Below, piece by piece: positions 34,609-43,888 of a DNA stretch of 64,000 bases (positions are counted from its first letter, which is position 1; every line of letters starts with the position of its first letter). The translations under genes were made by a program, and so were the position numbers. The stretch is taken from assembly GCA_035772735.1 (NCBI GenBank), contig JASDFA010000001.1, positions 71,016,001 through 71,080,000 on the forward strand. The letters are read 5' to 3'. The notes below the pieces were generated by a model. It did not search any database and was not told the DNA's origin. It saw only the letters and a program-made list of their open reading frames with translations. The stretch comes from Datura wrightii (lineage: Eukaryota; Streptophyta; Magnoliopsida; Solanales; Solanaceae).

Positions 34609-35100
34609 TTATAACCAGCGACGTTGCCGCAGATTCAACTCCCTCTGAGTAAAAATGTACTGCAAGCTCTTATGATCTGTGTAAATATCAACATGGACGC
34701 CGTACAGGTAATGCCTCCACATCTTCAAGGCATGGATGACTGCGGCCAATTCTAGATCATGGGTGGGGTAATTCTTTTCGTGCTTCTTCAGCTGTCTGGA
34801 AGCATATGCAATTACTCTACCATGCTGCATCAAGACACAACCCAACCCGATACCTGACACGTCACAATAAACTGAATACCCTTCTGTGCTTTCCAGCAGT
34901 GCTAGTACTGGGGCGGAGGTTAATCTGTCTTTCAGTTCCTGGAAACTCTGCTCGCATGCCTCCGTCCACTGGAACTTTGCTGCCTTCTGTGTCAATTTAG
35001 TTAAAGGTGCTGCAATAGTTGAGAATCCCTCAACGAACCTCCGATAGTATCCTGCTAACCCCAGAAAGCTACGAACTTCAGTCGGGGTGGTAGGCCTAGG
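34609..35100 (-). pseudogene. Tekay1 RNase H
   Basis: The frame 35100-34609 begins after a TAG that fits TGG to TAG. It contains the connection domain (RSFLGLAGYYRRFVEGFS), FQWTEACEQSFQELK, SVYCDVSGIGLGCVLMQ, then HEKNYPTHDLELAAVIHALK and YLYGVHVDIYTDHKSLQY. The catalytic Asp-Glu-Asp pattern is visible in CDVSG, DLELAA and YTDHK. It degrades RNA in the RNA-DNA hybrid. It ends RQRRWL and a TAA at 34609, where sister elements continue into LLKDYD. Confidence 0.9.
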
Positions 35101-35865
35101 CTATGACTTAACTGCTTCTATCTTCTGCTTATCTACCTGTATACCGGTGTCTGAGACAATATGCCCTAAAAAGGCCACTGAGTTAAGCCAGAATTCACAC
35201 TTCGAGAATTTAGCGTATAACTGGCGGTCCCTGAGAATCTGGAGCACTGTCCGCAAATGAGTCCGGTGATCTGCCTTAGAGCGAGAATACACCAGAATGT
35301 CATCAATGAATACTATCACGAACAAGTCCAGGAAAGGTCTGAAAATACTGTTCATCAGGTCCATAAAGACTGCTGGGGCATTCGTTAGACCGAAGGACAT
35401 AACCAGAAATTCAAAATGCCCATATCGGGTCCTGAATGCTGTCTTAGGAATATCCCTCTCACGTACTCGGACCTGGTGATATCCGGACCGCAAGTCAATC
35501 TTAGAAAAGTATTTGGCTCCCTGTAGCTGATCAAATAGGTCATCAATTCTGGGAAGCGGATACTTGTTCTTTACTGTAACCTTGTTCAGCTGCCGATAAT
35601 CTATGCACATTCAGAGCGAGCCATCTGTCTTCCTCACAAACAAGACTGGCGCACCCCACGGGGAAGTACTCGGCCTGATAAAACCTTTATCTAACAAGTC
35701 TTTCAACTGCTCCTTTAATTCTCTGAGTTCTGCAGGAGCCATATGATAAGGAGGTATTGATATTGGCTGAGTGCCTGGTAGCAAGTCAATAGCAAAGTCT
35801 ATTTCCCTTTCTGGGGGAATACCAGGTAACTCATCAGGAAATACATCTGGGAATTCATTTACCAC
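35101..35865 (-). pseudogene. Tekay1 reverse transcriptase
   Basis: The frame 35865-35611 has NEFPDVFPDELPGIPPEREI and FIRPSTSPWGAPVLFVRK. It is then stopped by a TGA that fits CGA to TGA in the expected SLRMCIDY. The frame 35610-35101 has KYPLPRIDDLFDQLQ, KIDLRSGYHQ, TAFRTRYGHFEFLVMSFGL, and the intact catalytic box VIVFIDDILVYS near 35310-35290. It copies element RNA into DNA. Only point stops break it, and the catalytic residues I can see are all kept. Confidence 0.92.
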
Positions 35866-35874
35866 TGGGACAGA

Positions 35875-37746
35875 CTAGAGGGTCGTAGATTCTTCTTGGA
35901 CATCCTGAACTCTGACCAGATGATAAATACACCCCTTAGATATCAACTTTCTCGCCTGAAGGTAGGAAATAAACCTACCTTTTGGCGTCGCGGTGCTGCC
36001 CTTCCACTCCCGTACTGCCTCCCCCGGGAAGTGGAATCGGACCGTTTTGGTCCAACATTCAACATTAGCAAAACATGGTACTAACCAATCCATACCCATT
36101 ATGGCATCGAAGTCTATCATTTCTAACTCGACCAGATCTACTGTAGTCTGACGATCAGCAACCTCTACTGTACACCCGCGGTAAATTCGGCTAGCTGTGA
36201 TAGAGTCACCGACGGGCGTAGATACTAAGAAGGACTGCTGTAATGATTCTGGTACAATACTAAGCTTCCGTGCCACAAATGGAGTAATATAGGACAAAGT
36301 AGACACTGGATCAATTAGCACATAAGCAGGGTGTGAGCAGATAGTTAGCATACCTGTCACAACATCAGGCGATGCCTCTGAATCTTGCCTCCCTGGTAAG
36401 GCATATGTGCGGCTTGGACCCGCACCTGTACTGGAGGCCCCTGATCTGCCCCGACCCCTGCCTGCTGAAACTGAGGGCCTGCGCCTAATCGGGGATGCTG
36501 TAACTCGCGATCCTGCTGATGCCCTATCCTGTCTGTCCCGGTCCTCACGACCTCTGGCTGGGCAATCTCTCATCAAATGGCCTTCTTGGCCACAAATATA
36601 GCATGCGGTGGAACCATACCTGCATGCTCCAGAATGGCGTCGATTGCATATAGGGCAAAGTGGTAGGGTATACCTACTCTGCTCCATCCTCCTCTGTAAT
36701 GGTGAGTCTGCCGTCTGCGAGCCTCTACCAGCCTCTGACTGCCCTCTACGACTGAATCTACCTCCCTGTGACTGCGGTGGAGGCGGGGGCCTGGGTGGCC
36801 TGTCTGACAATCGTGGCCTGGGTCCTCCCCGGGCCTCTCCCTGTAACTCGGCTGACCTATCCCGGCGACGCTGCTCCTGATTGACCCTCCTGATCTCCCG
36901 ATGTCGCTGTCTGATGCCCTCAATATTCTGGGCAAATGCCTGGATTCGGGAAATATCCATGTCCTCTCGCAGGGTGGCCGTGATACAAGTCTCGACATAT
37001 TTTGGGTTCAACCCCATAATAAAACGGTGCACTCTGGATGCCATGGTATCCACGAAGGCTGGTGCATATCGAGCCAAGGAGTCAAACCGCAAGGAATATT
37101 CCCGGACACTCATGGCCCCCTGTTCTAGATGTAGGAACTGATCTACCCGAGCCTGTCGGATCTCCCGCTGCAAATAGTGATCTAGAAAGGCTCCTGAAAA
37201 GCTGGACCAGGTGGGAGGGGAAACATCTCTCCCTCGGGACCTCTCCCAGCTTTCATACCATAATACTGTAATATCTCGTAACTGGAATGCGGCCAATTCA
37301 ACTGACTCAGTAGGCGTAGCATGCATAACCCTGAAGATTCTCCGCATCTGATCCAGAAAATCCTGAGGGTCCTCCGTTCGGTCCGTGTCTGTGAACTGTG
37401 GGGGATTCAGGGCTAAGAACTCTCGGACCCTCGAACTACCGGGCCCTCCTGATGCTTCTGCAATTGTGGATGGCATTTGCTGACGCTGAGCAGCCATCAC
37501 CTGTGCTATCATAACTACAGCACTCCTAACCTCCTGGTCGGAAGGTGTCGGTATAGGGACTGCTGAAGATACTGTCGCTCCCAAAGGCTCCTGACGTGGT
37601 GGAGATTGCTGAGGAGGCTGGGATGAAGCCTCTGTAGGGCCCTCTGATCGAGCTGTCTCCAAATGAGGGGGAGGCATCCTGCTGGTGCCCTCCCCTGCTG
37701 CAATGTCTAAGCTCCGACCTGTGGTAGGATGTTGCTGGTCTGACAT
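35875..37746 (-). CDS. gag: Tekay1 gag-protease
   Basis: 623 residues from ATG 37746 (MSDQQHPTTGRSLD). An ATG 48 codons upstream lies in the leader shared with D and Tekay2, so I prefer the later start. Capsid region at about residues 115-320 (PPQFTDTDRTEDPQDFLDQM, WYESWERSRG, REYSLRFDSLARYAP). Arg/Pro-rich stretch, then the CCHC knuckle CYICGQEGHLMRDCP. The protease follows: the active-site box reads LIDPVSTLSYIT where the family has DPGST or DPGAT, so Gly has become Val beside the catalytic Asp, and MGMDWL follows downstream. It ends at a TAG (35875) that fits CAG; the next codons (SVPVVNEFPDVF) run on into RT. Confidence 0.9.
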   Translation of the reverse strand: MSDQQHPTTGRSLDIAAGEGTSRMPPPHLETARSEGPTEASSQPPQQSPPRQEPLGATVSSAVPIPTPSDQEVRSAVVMIAQVMAAQRQQMPSTIAEASGGPGSSRVREFLALNPPQFTDTDRTEDPQDFLDQMRRIFRVMHATPTESVELAAFQLRDITVLWYESWERSRGRDVSPPTWSSFSGAFLDHYLQREIRQARVDQFLHLEQGAMSVREYSLRFDSLARYAPAFVDTMASRVHRFIMGLNPKYVETCITATLREDMDISRIQAFAQNIEGIRQRHREIRRVNQEQRRRDRSAELQGEARGGPRPRLSDRPPRPPPPPQSQGGRFSRRGQSEAGRGSQTADSPLQRRMEQSRYTLPLCPICNRRHSGACRYGSTACYICGQEGHLMRDCPARGREDRDRQDRASAGSRVTASPIRRRPSVSAGRGRGRSGASSTGAGPSRTYALPGRQDSEASPDVVTGMLTICSHPAYVLIDPVSTLSYITPFVARKLSIVPESLQQSFLVSTPVGDSITASRIYRGCTVEVADRQTTVDLVELEMIDFDAIMGMDWLVPCFANVECWTKTVRFHFPGEAVREWKGSTATPKGRFISYLQARKLISKGCIYHLVRVQDVQEESTTL

Positions 37747-37940
37747 TATCTGTAACAAAAGAATATGGTAAACTCTTAGGGACTCAACCCTATACTGTAC
37801 CGCTCTATAGCACGACGGAATTAGAATAAAAGACAACCATCCTATCATGCCTTGCAGCCTCCTACCCATAGTATGTGGTGCACAACACATCCATGGACAG
37901 GACTCTACTTAGCACGGCTTGCAGACTCCCTGGGATGCGA

Positions 37941-37955
37941 CCGGCTCTGATACCA
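37941..37955 (-). other. Tekay1 primer binding site, initiator tRNA-Met
   Basis: The minus strand reads TGGTATCAGAGCCGG four bases after the 5' LTR. The first 12 bases match the initiator tRNA-Met 3' end perfectly. Confidence 0.94.
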
Positions 37956-40282
37956 AGTTTGTCACACCCCACCTTGGGGGGTATGACTGGCACCTGGTGC
38001 CCTACTAGGACCTGACCTGCTGGACTGTTAAACCTGGGCGCATCTGGCTGGCTCTAACTCACATTACTGGAAACAAAGGGCTATATGACGGCTGTAAATA
38101 CAGCCCCCGGCCCATTAGCCTATAGCCTTCTGTACCTGCACTAGCAGCTGACCAGAAACATAGTAATTCAGGGAAACCTATGCGGCCGACAAGGCCACCA
38201 TGCTGTCTAGTTATCTGTAACTCAACCATAACATACTGAAAAGCTACATGACCGGCAAGGTCACCACTACTGGCAAACTATGGCCCTACACGACCATTAC
38301 AAAAGAAAGAAAAAGTAAAGGCAACTATACAACTGCACGACCTCACACGACCGGCTCATCTGACCACAGGGAATATACACAGACTGCAAGCCTCTAGGAA
38401 TAGTAATAGAACTGGCCGGGACAGGGCCCCGACCTACCCGTACTATATACAACAAAAGAAACTGAACTACACCTCTGAAATTCAGCCTCCGGATGACTGG
38501 AGCTGAATACTCAACCGCTGACCGGGAGTCACGTAGAATCGCCTGCTTGTCTATGAGTACCTGCAGGCAAGTAATGCAGTGCCCCACCGGGCGTCAGTAC
38601 TGCTGGTACTGAGTATGTAAAGCAATGACTGAAAAGATATCTGAAATCAATAACATAACTGACAAAACTGAAATAGGAAGAACTAGATTATCTGTCTGAT
38701 GATGTAAGTCGTACCTGTTCTCAATCATACTGGGAGGAGTAGGTGTCGTGTATGGAGACATATCATTCTACTACTAATCTACTCATGTCTAATGTAACAT
38801 AGCATAACATACATAACATAACATGGCACACACAAAACTTACCCGGCCCCCATAAGCCGGGAGGTACAATCAACACGGAATCTATGCCCCTACCCCGGTC
38901 ATCCCGTCTCCTATAGTGGCTGTAAGCATCCTGCCGGTCCCTGGGTATGCACTTGGGCTCGCTGAGCCCCTGACTATAACTGTACCTGAGTCCGAAGGAC
39001 TCTAAATCAACACCCCGGGCATACCCGCTCAACGGGGGTGTATAAGGGCCGACCAAGGCACAATATGGGGAAACTGGCATCCCATCTTCGTCCCCTTGCG
39101 GGACGGCATATCACTCCAAAGAGTGACGTATCCTCGTCCTCTGGCGGACGAGTCGATACAGCTATTAACCCTGGGCGGTCAGGGATGCTAGGTAATCCAA
39201 CCCCAATCAATACAACGGTCTCAACTAGTCATGCTGTCTGTGTATCTCATAAGCTAAGACTAACAGGTGTAAGGTATCATATTAATCACATACTGAGCTA
39301 ATAATAGTAATCTGTAAGTGTCTGATACATGCTGAGACAGGTAAGTATAAATATAAGTATAGCCTCTTGTCAGACTGTACTGGGGCAAAGGTTATACAAG
39401 AAGGTGTTTCTGCTGAAAACTATACTGTTTACTGAGTTTCTGTATTAACATGATTTCCTACTTCTAACATGCTTTCTAAACTTTATTTAGTTACTATTCT
39501 ATGTCTGGAATGCTTTACGGATACTGTACTACTTCACGAGGCTTCAGCTAAACACAACAATATCTTAACATGGCATATTACGTCATATACTGAATATACT
39601 GGGCAATCTTAATCACTTACGTCCGAATCTATATCATACGGATAGATATCGTACACATTACAACCCAAAACTTCTCGTATTGCACCAATATTCATAATAA
39701 CACAATAATCGACTTCTGAACATTCTACTGGTCTGTAAATTACCATACTGTCTCAATATTTCTTAACTTGCCGAGGAAACTAACTTTACATACCTTATCT
39801 TTGAATTATTCGTCCGTCGGACGAGGCTCGGCCGATACTTCAACTATTTTCTCCCAACTGCATTCATAAATACGTCAATCAATACTAAATACAACTTTAT
39901 TTCAAAAGGCAACGTCACTTTTGATATAGTTTATAGCCTAAACATAGGCTTATCGAAAGACGGTCAAAAACTCGCTATTTTTCAGCGGCCTAGAAGGGAG
40001 AAGTATTCACTTCTCAGCTAGGAACACATAGACATTAATTTAGAGCAATTCTACTTACTTTAGTTCGGTGGCTCGCCGATTCGTCGGCCGTATTTCACGA
40101 AACTAATTCCGTAGAAATGCTCTCTGCTGCTAAATACCTTGGTATCTAGGATTAATTTGAGCTTGGGCAGCGTTTGGCAGTGTAATCGGACGATAATTTA
40201 TAATTTTCCTTCGTTTTCCCTCTGCTCACTGCGTTTTCTGGAAATTATTAAGTGATGAAATAATTTTAAACCCAAGTGGGGG

Positions 40283-40290
40283 CTTATATA
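40283..40290 (-). promoter_or_regulatory. TATA box of the Tekay1 5' LTR
   Basis: TATATAAG on the minus strand begins about 230 bases from the LTR start and about 20 bases downstream of the palindrome array. It is the likely promoter of the genomic RNA. Confidence 0.7.
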
Positions 40291-40308
40291 CTTGGGCCTG
40301 AACCTGGG

Positions 40309-40396
40309 CAACGTGTCACGGAGCCATCGCGGAGGCCTCACCTCCGTGACACGCTGCCATCGCGGAGGGGCTCTGCCTCTGCTCCTCCCGCGATGG
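40309..40396 (-). promoter_or_regulatory. CACGGAG palindrome array in Tekay1 U3
   Basis: Two nested inverted repeats: CGTGTCACGGAG...CTCCGTGACACG and CCATCGCGGAGG...CCTCCCGCGATGG. They lie just upstream of the TATA box. The same words occur in Tekay2, D, B, C and the solo LTR in D. Confidence 0.65.
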
Positions 40397-40522
40397 TTCG
40401 ACGGGTTTCTCGTCCGATCTTTTCCCGGGCCTTTCCCTAGCACGTATGGCCTTCAAATATGCTTAACCAACGTGCGAATAGGTCATCTAAGTGCCGGGAA
40501 TTCTACGGGGTATAACAACATG

Positions 40523-41460
40523 AGATGATCTTGCAAAGAAATTCTTGATACGGTTCTTTCCATCCGGTAAAACAGTAAGATTTAGAAGTCAAATTCTAAT
40601 TTTTAAACAAAGAGAGGGGGAGAATCTGTATCAAGCTTGGGAAAGATTCAAATCTATGTTGCGGGATTGTCCTCATCATCACCAATCCAATGATGTGCTG
40701 GTGCATACTTTCATAGAGGGTTTGGAACCCCACACAAAAATTTTGCTACACTCAGCAGCGGGGGGACAAGCATTAGAAAAAACTTATGAGGAGCTGTACA
40801 CTTTGTTAAATCGTATTTCGCAGGGAAATCCAGAGTGGAATGCGGACTCTTCTAGAGGAGGAACAAGGAAAGCGGTAGGAGCCTTGGAAGTGGATGGTTT
40901 TACAGCTATCGCTGCACAGATAGCTGCGTTACAGAATCAACTCAATACCCACTTCAACAATATGAGCATGAATCAATCTCAAGCCCCAGTGAATATAGTG
41001 CAGCAGATTTGGTGTGAAGTGTGCGGCAGTAATGAACACTCAGTTGAGTGTTGTGGTGCGAATCCTGATTTAGTGAAGTTTGTTGGTAATGTACAGAGAA
41101 ATAATCACCAACAGTATGGCAACAACTACAACTCTAATTGGAGGAGTCACCCGAATTTCTCTTGGGGTAGTAACAACCATCAAGGGCAGAGTTCGAGTCT
41201 GGGGCCGCAGAGAAATCAAGGAGGGCAGAAGAACTATCAGTCGCAATACAGAAGCAACAATACACCTCCTCCACCACCATCACCCAGCATCGAGGAAATG
41301 TTCAAAACGATGATAGCTAACCAAGCTCAATTGCAGGCTGACTATGTGAAATTGGCAGCCGATGTAAAGAACAATCAGTTAGCTACAAAGGCATTGGAGT
41401 ACCAGTTTGGGCAACTAGCTGGAGCTCAGAACACCAGGCCCGAGAGGAGGACTTCTGAGT
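40523..41460 (+). pseudogene. C gag, C-terminal part with CCHC knuckle
   Basis: It resumes directly after the second ACATG with the sequence DDLAKKFLIRFFPSGKT, the Athila/Tat gag block that follows AKRWL...NSITT. Then ENLYQAWERFKSMLRDCPHH, HTFIEGLEPHTKILL, and a zinc knuckle CEVCGSNEHSVECC (about 41021-41062). The C-terminal part is rich in Asn and Gln (41100-41260) with a short coiled-coil-like stretch (ANQAQLQADYVKLAADVKN). A frameshift near 41455 turns RGGLLSD into a stop. Gag would form the particle. Confidence 0.9.
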
Positions 41461-42430
41461 GACACTAACCCCAACCCCAAGCAAGTGAATGTAGTGACCA
41501 CAAGGAGTGGTTTACAACTCAAGGAGGTGGAACCAGAAAGACCACCGCAGCAGTCAGGAGCAGTGGAGAATGAGAGGGAACACAATGATGATAGGGGGAA
41601 GGAGAAGGAAGCTGAACCAGAAAGACTACCACCTCCGTTCCCTCAAAGATTAAAGAAACACAAGGAGGAAGCGTGTTTCAAAAAGTTCATGGAGGTGCTT
41701 AAACAGGTACACATTAATTTACCTCTTGTTGATGTTTTGTAGGGAGTGCCTAAGTACGCAAAATATATCAAGGACATTATGGCGAACAAAAGTAGGTTGA
41801 CAGAGTATGCTATGGTGGCGCTTACGGAGGAGTGCACTTCCTGATACAAAATAGGTTGCCCACAAAGCTCAAGGACCCTAGGAGCTTTACAATTCAACTT
41901 ACAATCGGGTAGAGTATCCGAGCTCGTGGATTATGTGATTTGGGAGCAAGCATTAACTTGATGGCGACATCGGTATACAAGAAATTGGGGCTAGGCAGTC
42001 CTAGACCAACGACAGTGATCTTGCAACAAGCGGATCATTCTTTAGCCAGACCAAATGGCATTGTGGAGGACGTGCTGGTGCAAGTGGGCTCCCTTATCTT
42101 CCCGGTAGACTTCATTATGCTGGATTTTGAGCCGTATGCGGAAGTCCCATTTATTTTGGGACGTCCTTTCTTGGCGACCGGGAAAGCGCTGATTGATGTA
42201 GCTGCAGGCAGCTAACCATGCGGGCACACGACAAGGTGGAGGTATTTGATGTGTACAAGGCCACGAAGCTTCCGGCCGTGTATGAGGAACTCTCAGTGAT
42301 CAACGTGCTTGATCGAGAGAATATTTCTCAAAGTGTGGATTCGCGAGAGCCAGTGGGAAAACCACCGGTGAAGGACCCCCCCAAAACTGGAATCGTGGCA
42401 AGAAAATCAAAATGCCACGGTCGCAGTTAA
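41461..42430 (+). pseudogene. C gag end and protease
   Basis: After the frameshift the frame has KQVNVVTTRSGLQLKE, a Pro/Glu-rich linker, and KEEACFKKFMEVLKQVHINL. A TAG follows (41740, fitting CAG), then PKYAKYIKDIMANKSRL and ALTEEC. Near 41845 the frame shifts to KLKDPRSFTIQLTIG and another TAG. The protease (about 41910-42215) has the Athila-type active site LCDLGASINLM and the downstream VPFILGRPFLATGKALID. One more frameshift near 42210 leads to MRAHDKVEVFDVYKATKLP. No RT follows the final stop at 42430. Confidence 0.85.
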
Positions 42431-43801
42431 TGGGCATCGGTGTATGAAGGACAAGGGTGAGGACGGTAGTCGAGAAAAGACATCCGTCACCCTAGAGGAT
42501 GACTAAGCTTCAATGACGTCGAGTCGCGACGGTAAACCAGGCGCTGCACGGGAGACAACCCATGAAATTGTTGTAATAATCGAATAGAATTAGTAGAAAA
42601 GAAAGAAAAAAAAGGAAAAAGAGAAAAACATTAGAAAAATAAAAATAAAAACAAAAATTGTGTTTTATATTGAAACCTATGAATTCTAACCAATTTCTTG
42701 TTGTGAGATGAATTTCAGGTTGAACGGAGGGCAAAAGTGCAAAGGATCGCAAAGGAAAAATCGAGGTGAGAAAAATAATAAAAAGTGGCAAAACAGTGAG
42801 CCTGTGCGATGGCTCCGTGAAATCACGGAGGAGGGCCTCCGCATTGACCTCCGTGACACGTTGAGGTGTAATTCTGAAATTTTTAAAATTCCAGAACACC
42901 TCCGCGTTGGCTCCGTGTCACGGAGGGGTGCTCCGCGTTACCCTCCATGACACGTTGAGGTGTTAATTGCGACGGGTCACACCGGGTCGCCGGGTGACCC
43001 GCGCGAAAATCCCTTTTTTTTAACCCCGATTTCCCTCATTTTTCCTTATTTCTCACCCCCTACGCGACAAACACCCAAAAATCCCTCCTTCCCCAACGTG
43101 ACACGGACCTAGGCACAAGTTTTCTTCAACTTTTCTTCGATTTCATCGAATTAAAAGTATGTTCTTTAACTTCATCTCAATTCTTGACTAATTTCTTCGA
43201 TTTTGAGCATGTGAGGTGAGTAAACCTTGACCTAATTGTAAATTGAGCTTGAATTCATTTAAGTTATTGTTGATTGATGTTCGTAGTATCATTTTGATTG
43301 TATGAACTCGATAAACACATGCTTGATCAAATTTTGGTGAAATATGTAGCTAGGGTTAGAATTTGATTGCGAAGAAACTAAATGTGATTGAAAAGGTGAA
43401 AATTATGGGTTGGGCATGTTGGGTAAGGTGAATTGTGTTGTGCTTGATGTGAATATGCTAAATAAACGATGGATTTTCGGGAGAATGAAATTGTTGAATT
43501 GCATAGGTTGTGTTGAGAGAAGTTTTTGCTAAGTGCTATGTGATGAAATGGTATCGATGGGGATATTTTGATTAGCTGTACGAAGTCTGAGTAGTACGTA
43601 GAATTTATTCCATCGAATTCTCTAAATACACGAGGCATGTTGTTTTTTTTTTTGTAATTTGGAAACTGAGAATTGTCTTGCCATAATGTCGTAATTGTGG
43701 CTAAGGACTAAGTGTGGGGTGGCCTAGCTTAACCCAACATTAGTCGAAGCTAATTTTGATTTGAATAACATTGGGACTGTCTGTTTGATTTGACAGGAAC
43801 A
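42431..43801 (+). other. C non-coding gap between protease and ORF2
   Basis: It contains the hairpin CACGGG-AGACAA-CCCATG (42547-42564), an A-rich stretch, a CACGGAG palindrome array (42800-42956), a strong CGGGTCAC/GTGACCCG hairpin (about 42973-43001), and then A/T-rich leader-like sequence up to the ORF2 start. It matches 59443-60768 of B in reverse, so it belongs to the element family. No coding seen. Confidence 0.75.
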
Positions 43802-43888
43802 ATGGCAAGCAGGCAAGACAAAGGAAAGGGCGCATCTATATCGGGCGCCGGAAGGAAAAGAATTAGACTGGGAACTGTAGTCCCAGCA
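43802..43888 (+). pseudogene. C ORF2, segment 1 (29 codons)
   Basis: The ATG at 43802 opens MASRQDKGKGAS, matching the start of B's ORF2 (59442). It is basic and Ser/Gly-rich. It is cut after codon 29 by Tekay2 and the TRIM, and resumes in frame at 54310. Confidence 0.8.

Larger units (their letters stand above)
30130..40517 (-). mobile_element. Tekay1: nearly complete Tekay/Del chromovirus, 10388 bp
   Basis: This is a minus-strand element with LTRs of 2565 bp (30130-32694) and 2558 bp (37960-40517) that look almost identical by eye, and a perfect ACATG duplication (30125-30129, 40518-40522). The 5265-bp internal region holds gag, CCHC, protease, RT, RNase H, integrase and chromodomain-like tail in order, with no large deletion. 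It is silenced only by about six point stops, most of which fit C-to-T changes. It is one of the youngest elements here. Ends are TGTTATACCCC and GGGGTGTGACA on the sense strand. Confidence 0.95.
37960..40517 (-). repeat. Tekay1 right (5') LTR
   Basis: 2558 bp, nearly identical to the left LTR. U3 array 40309-40396, TATA 40283-40290, hairpin chain about 38955-39152. Here the tetraloop hairpin (39111-39126) reads TTTG on the sense strand, a one-base change from TTCG. Confidence 0.95.

Noticed and set aside
35300..35480. Short plus-strand frames across the Tekay1 pol region
   Set aside because: Antisense shadows of RT.
37747..37890. Upstream ATG that would extend Tekay1 gag by 48 codons
   Set aside because: The extension lies in a leader whose DNA is shared with D and Tekay2 without an open frame there. 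MSDQQH at 37746 is the better start.
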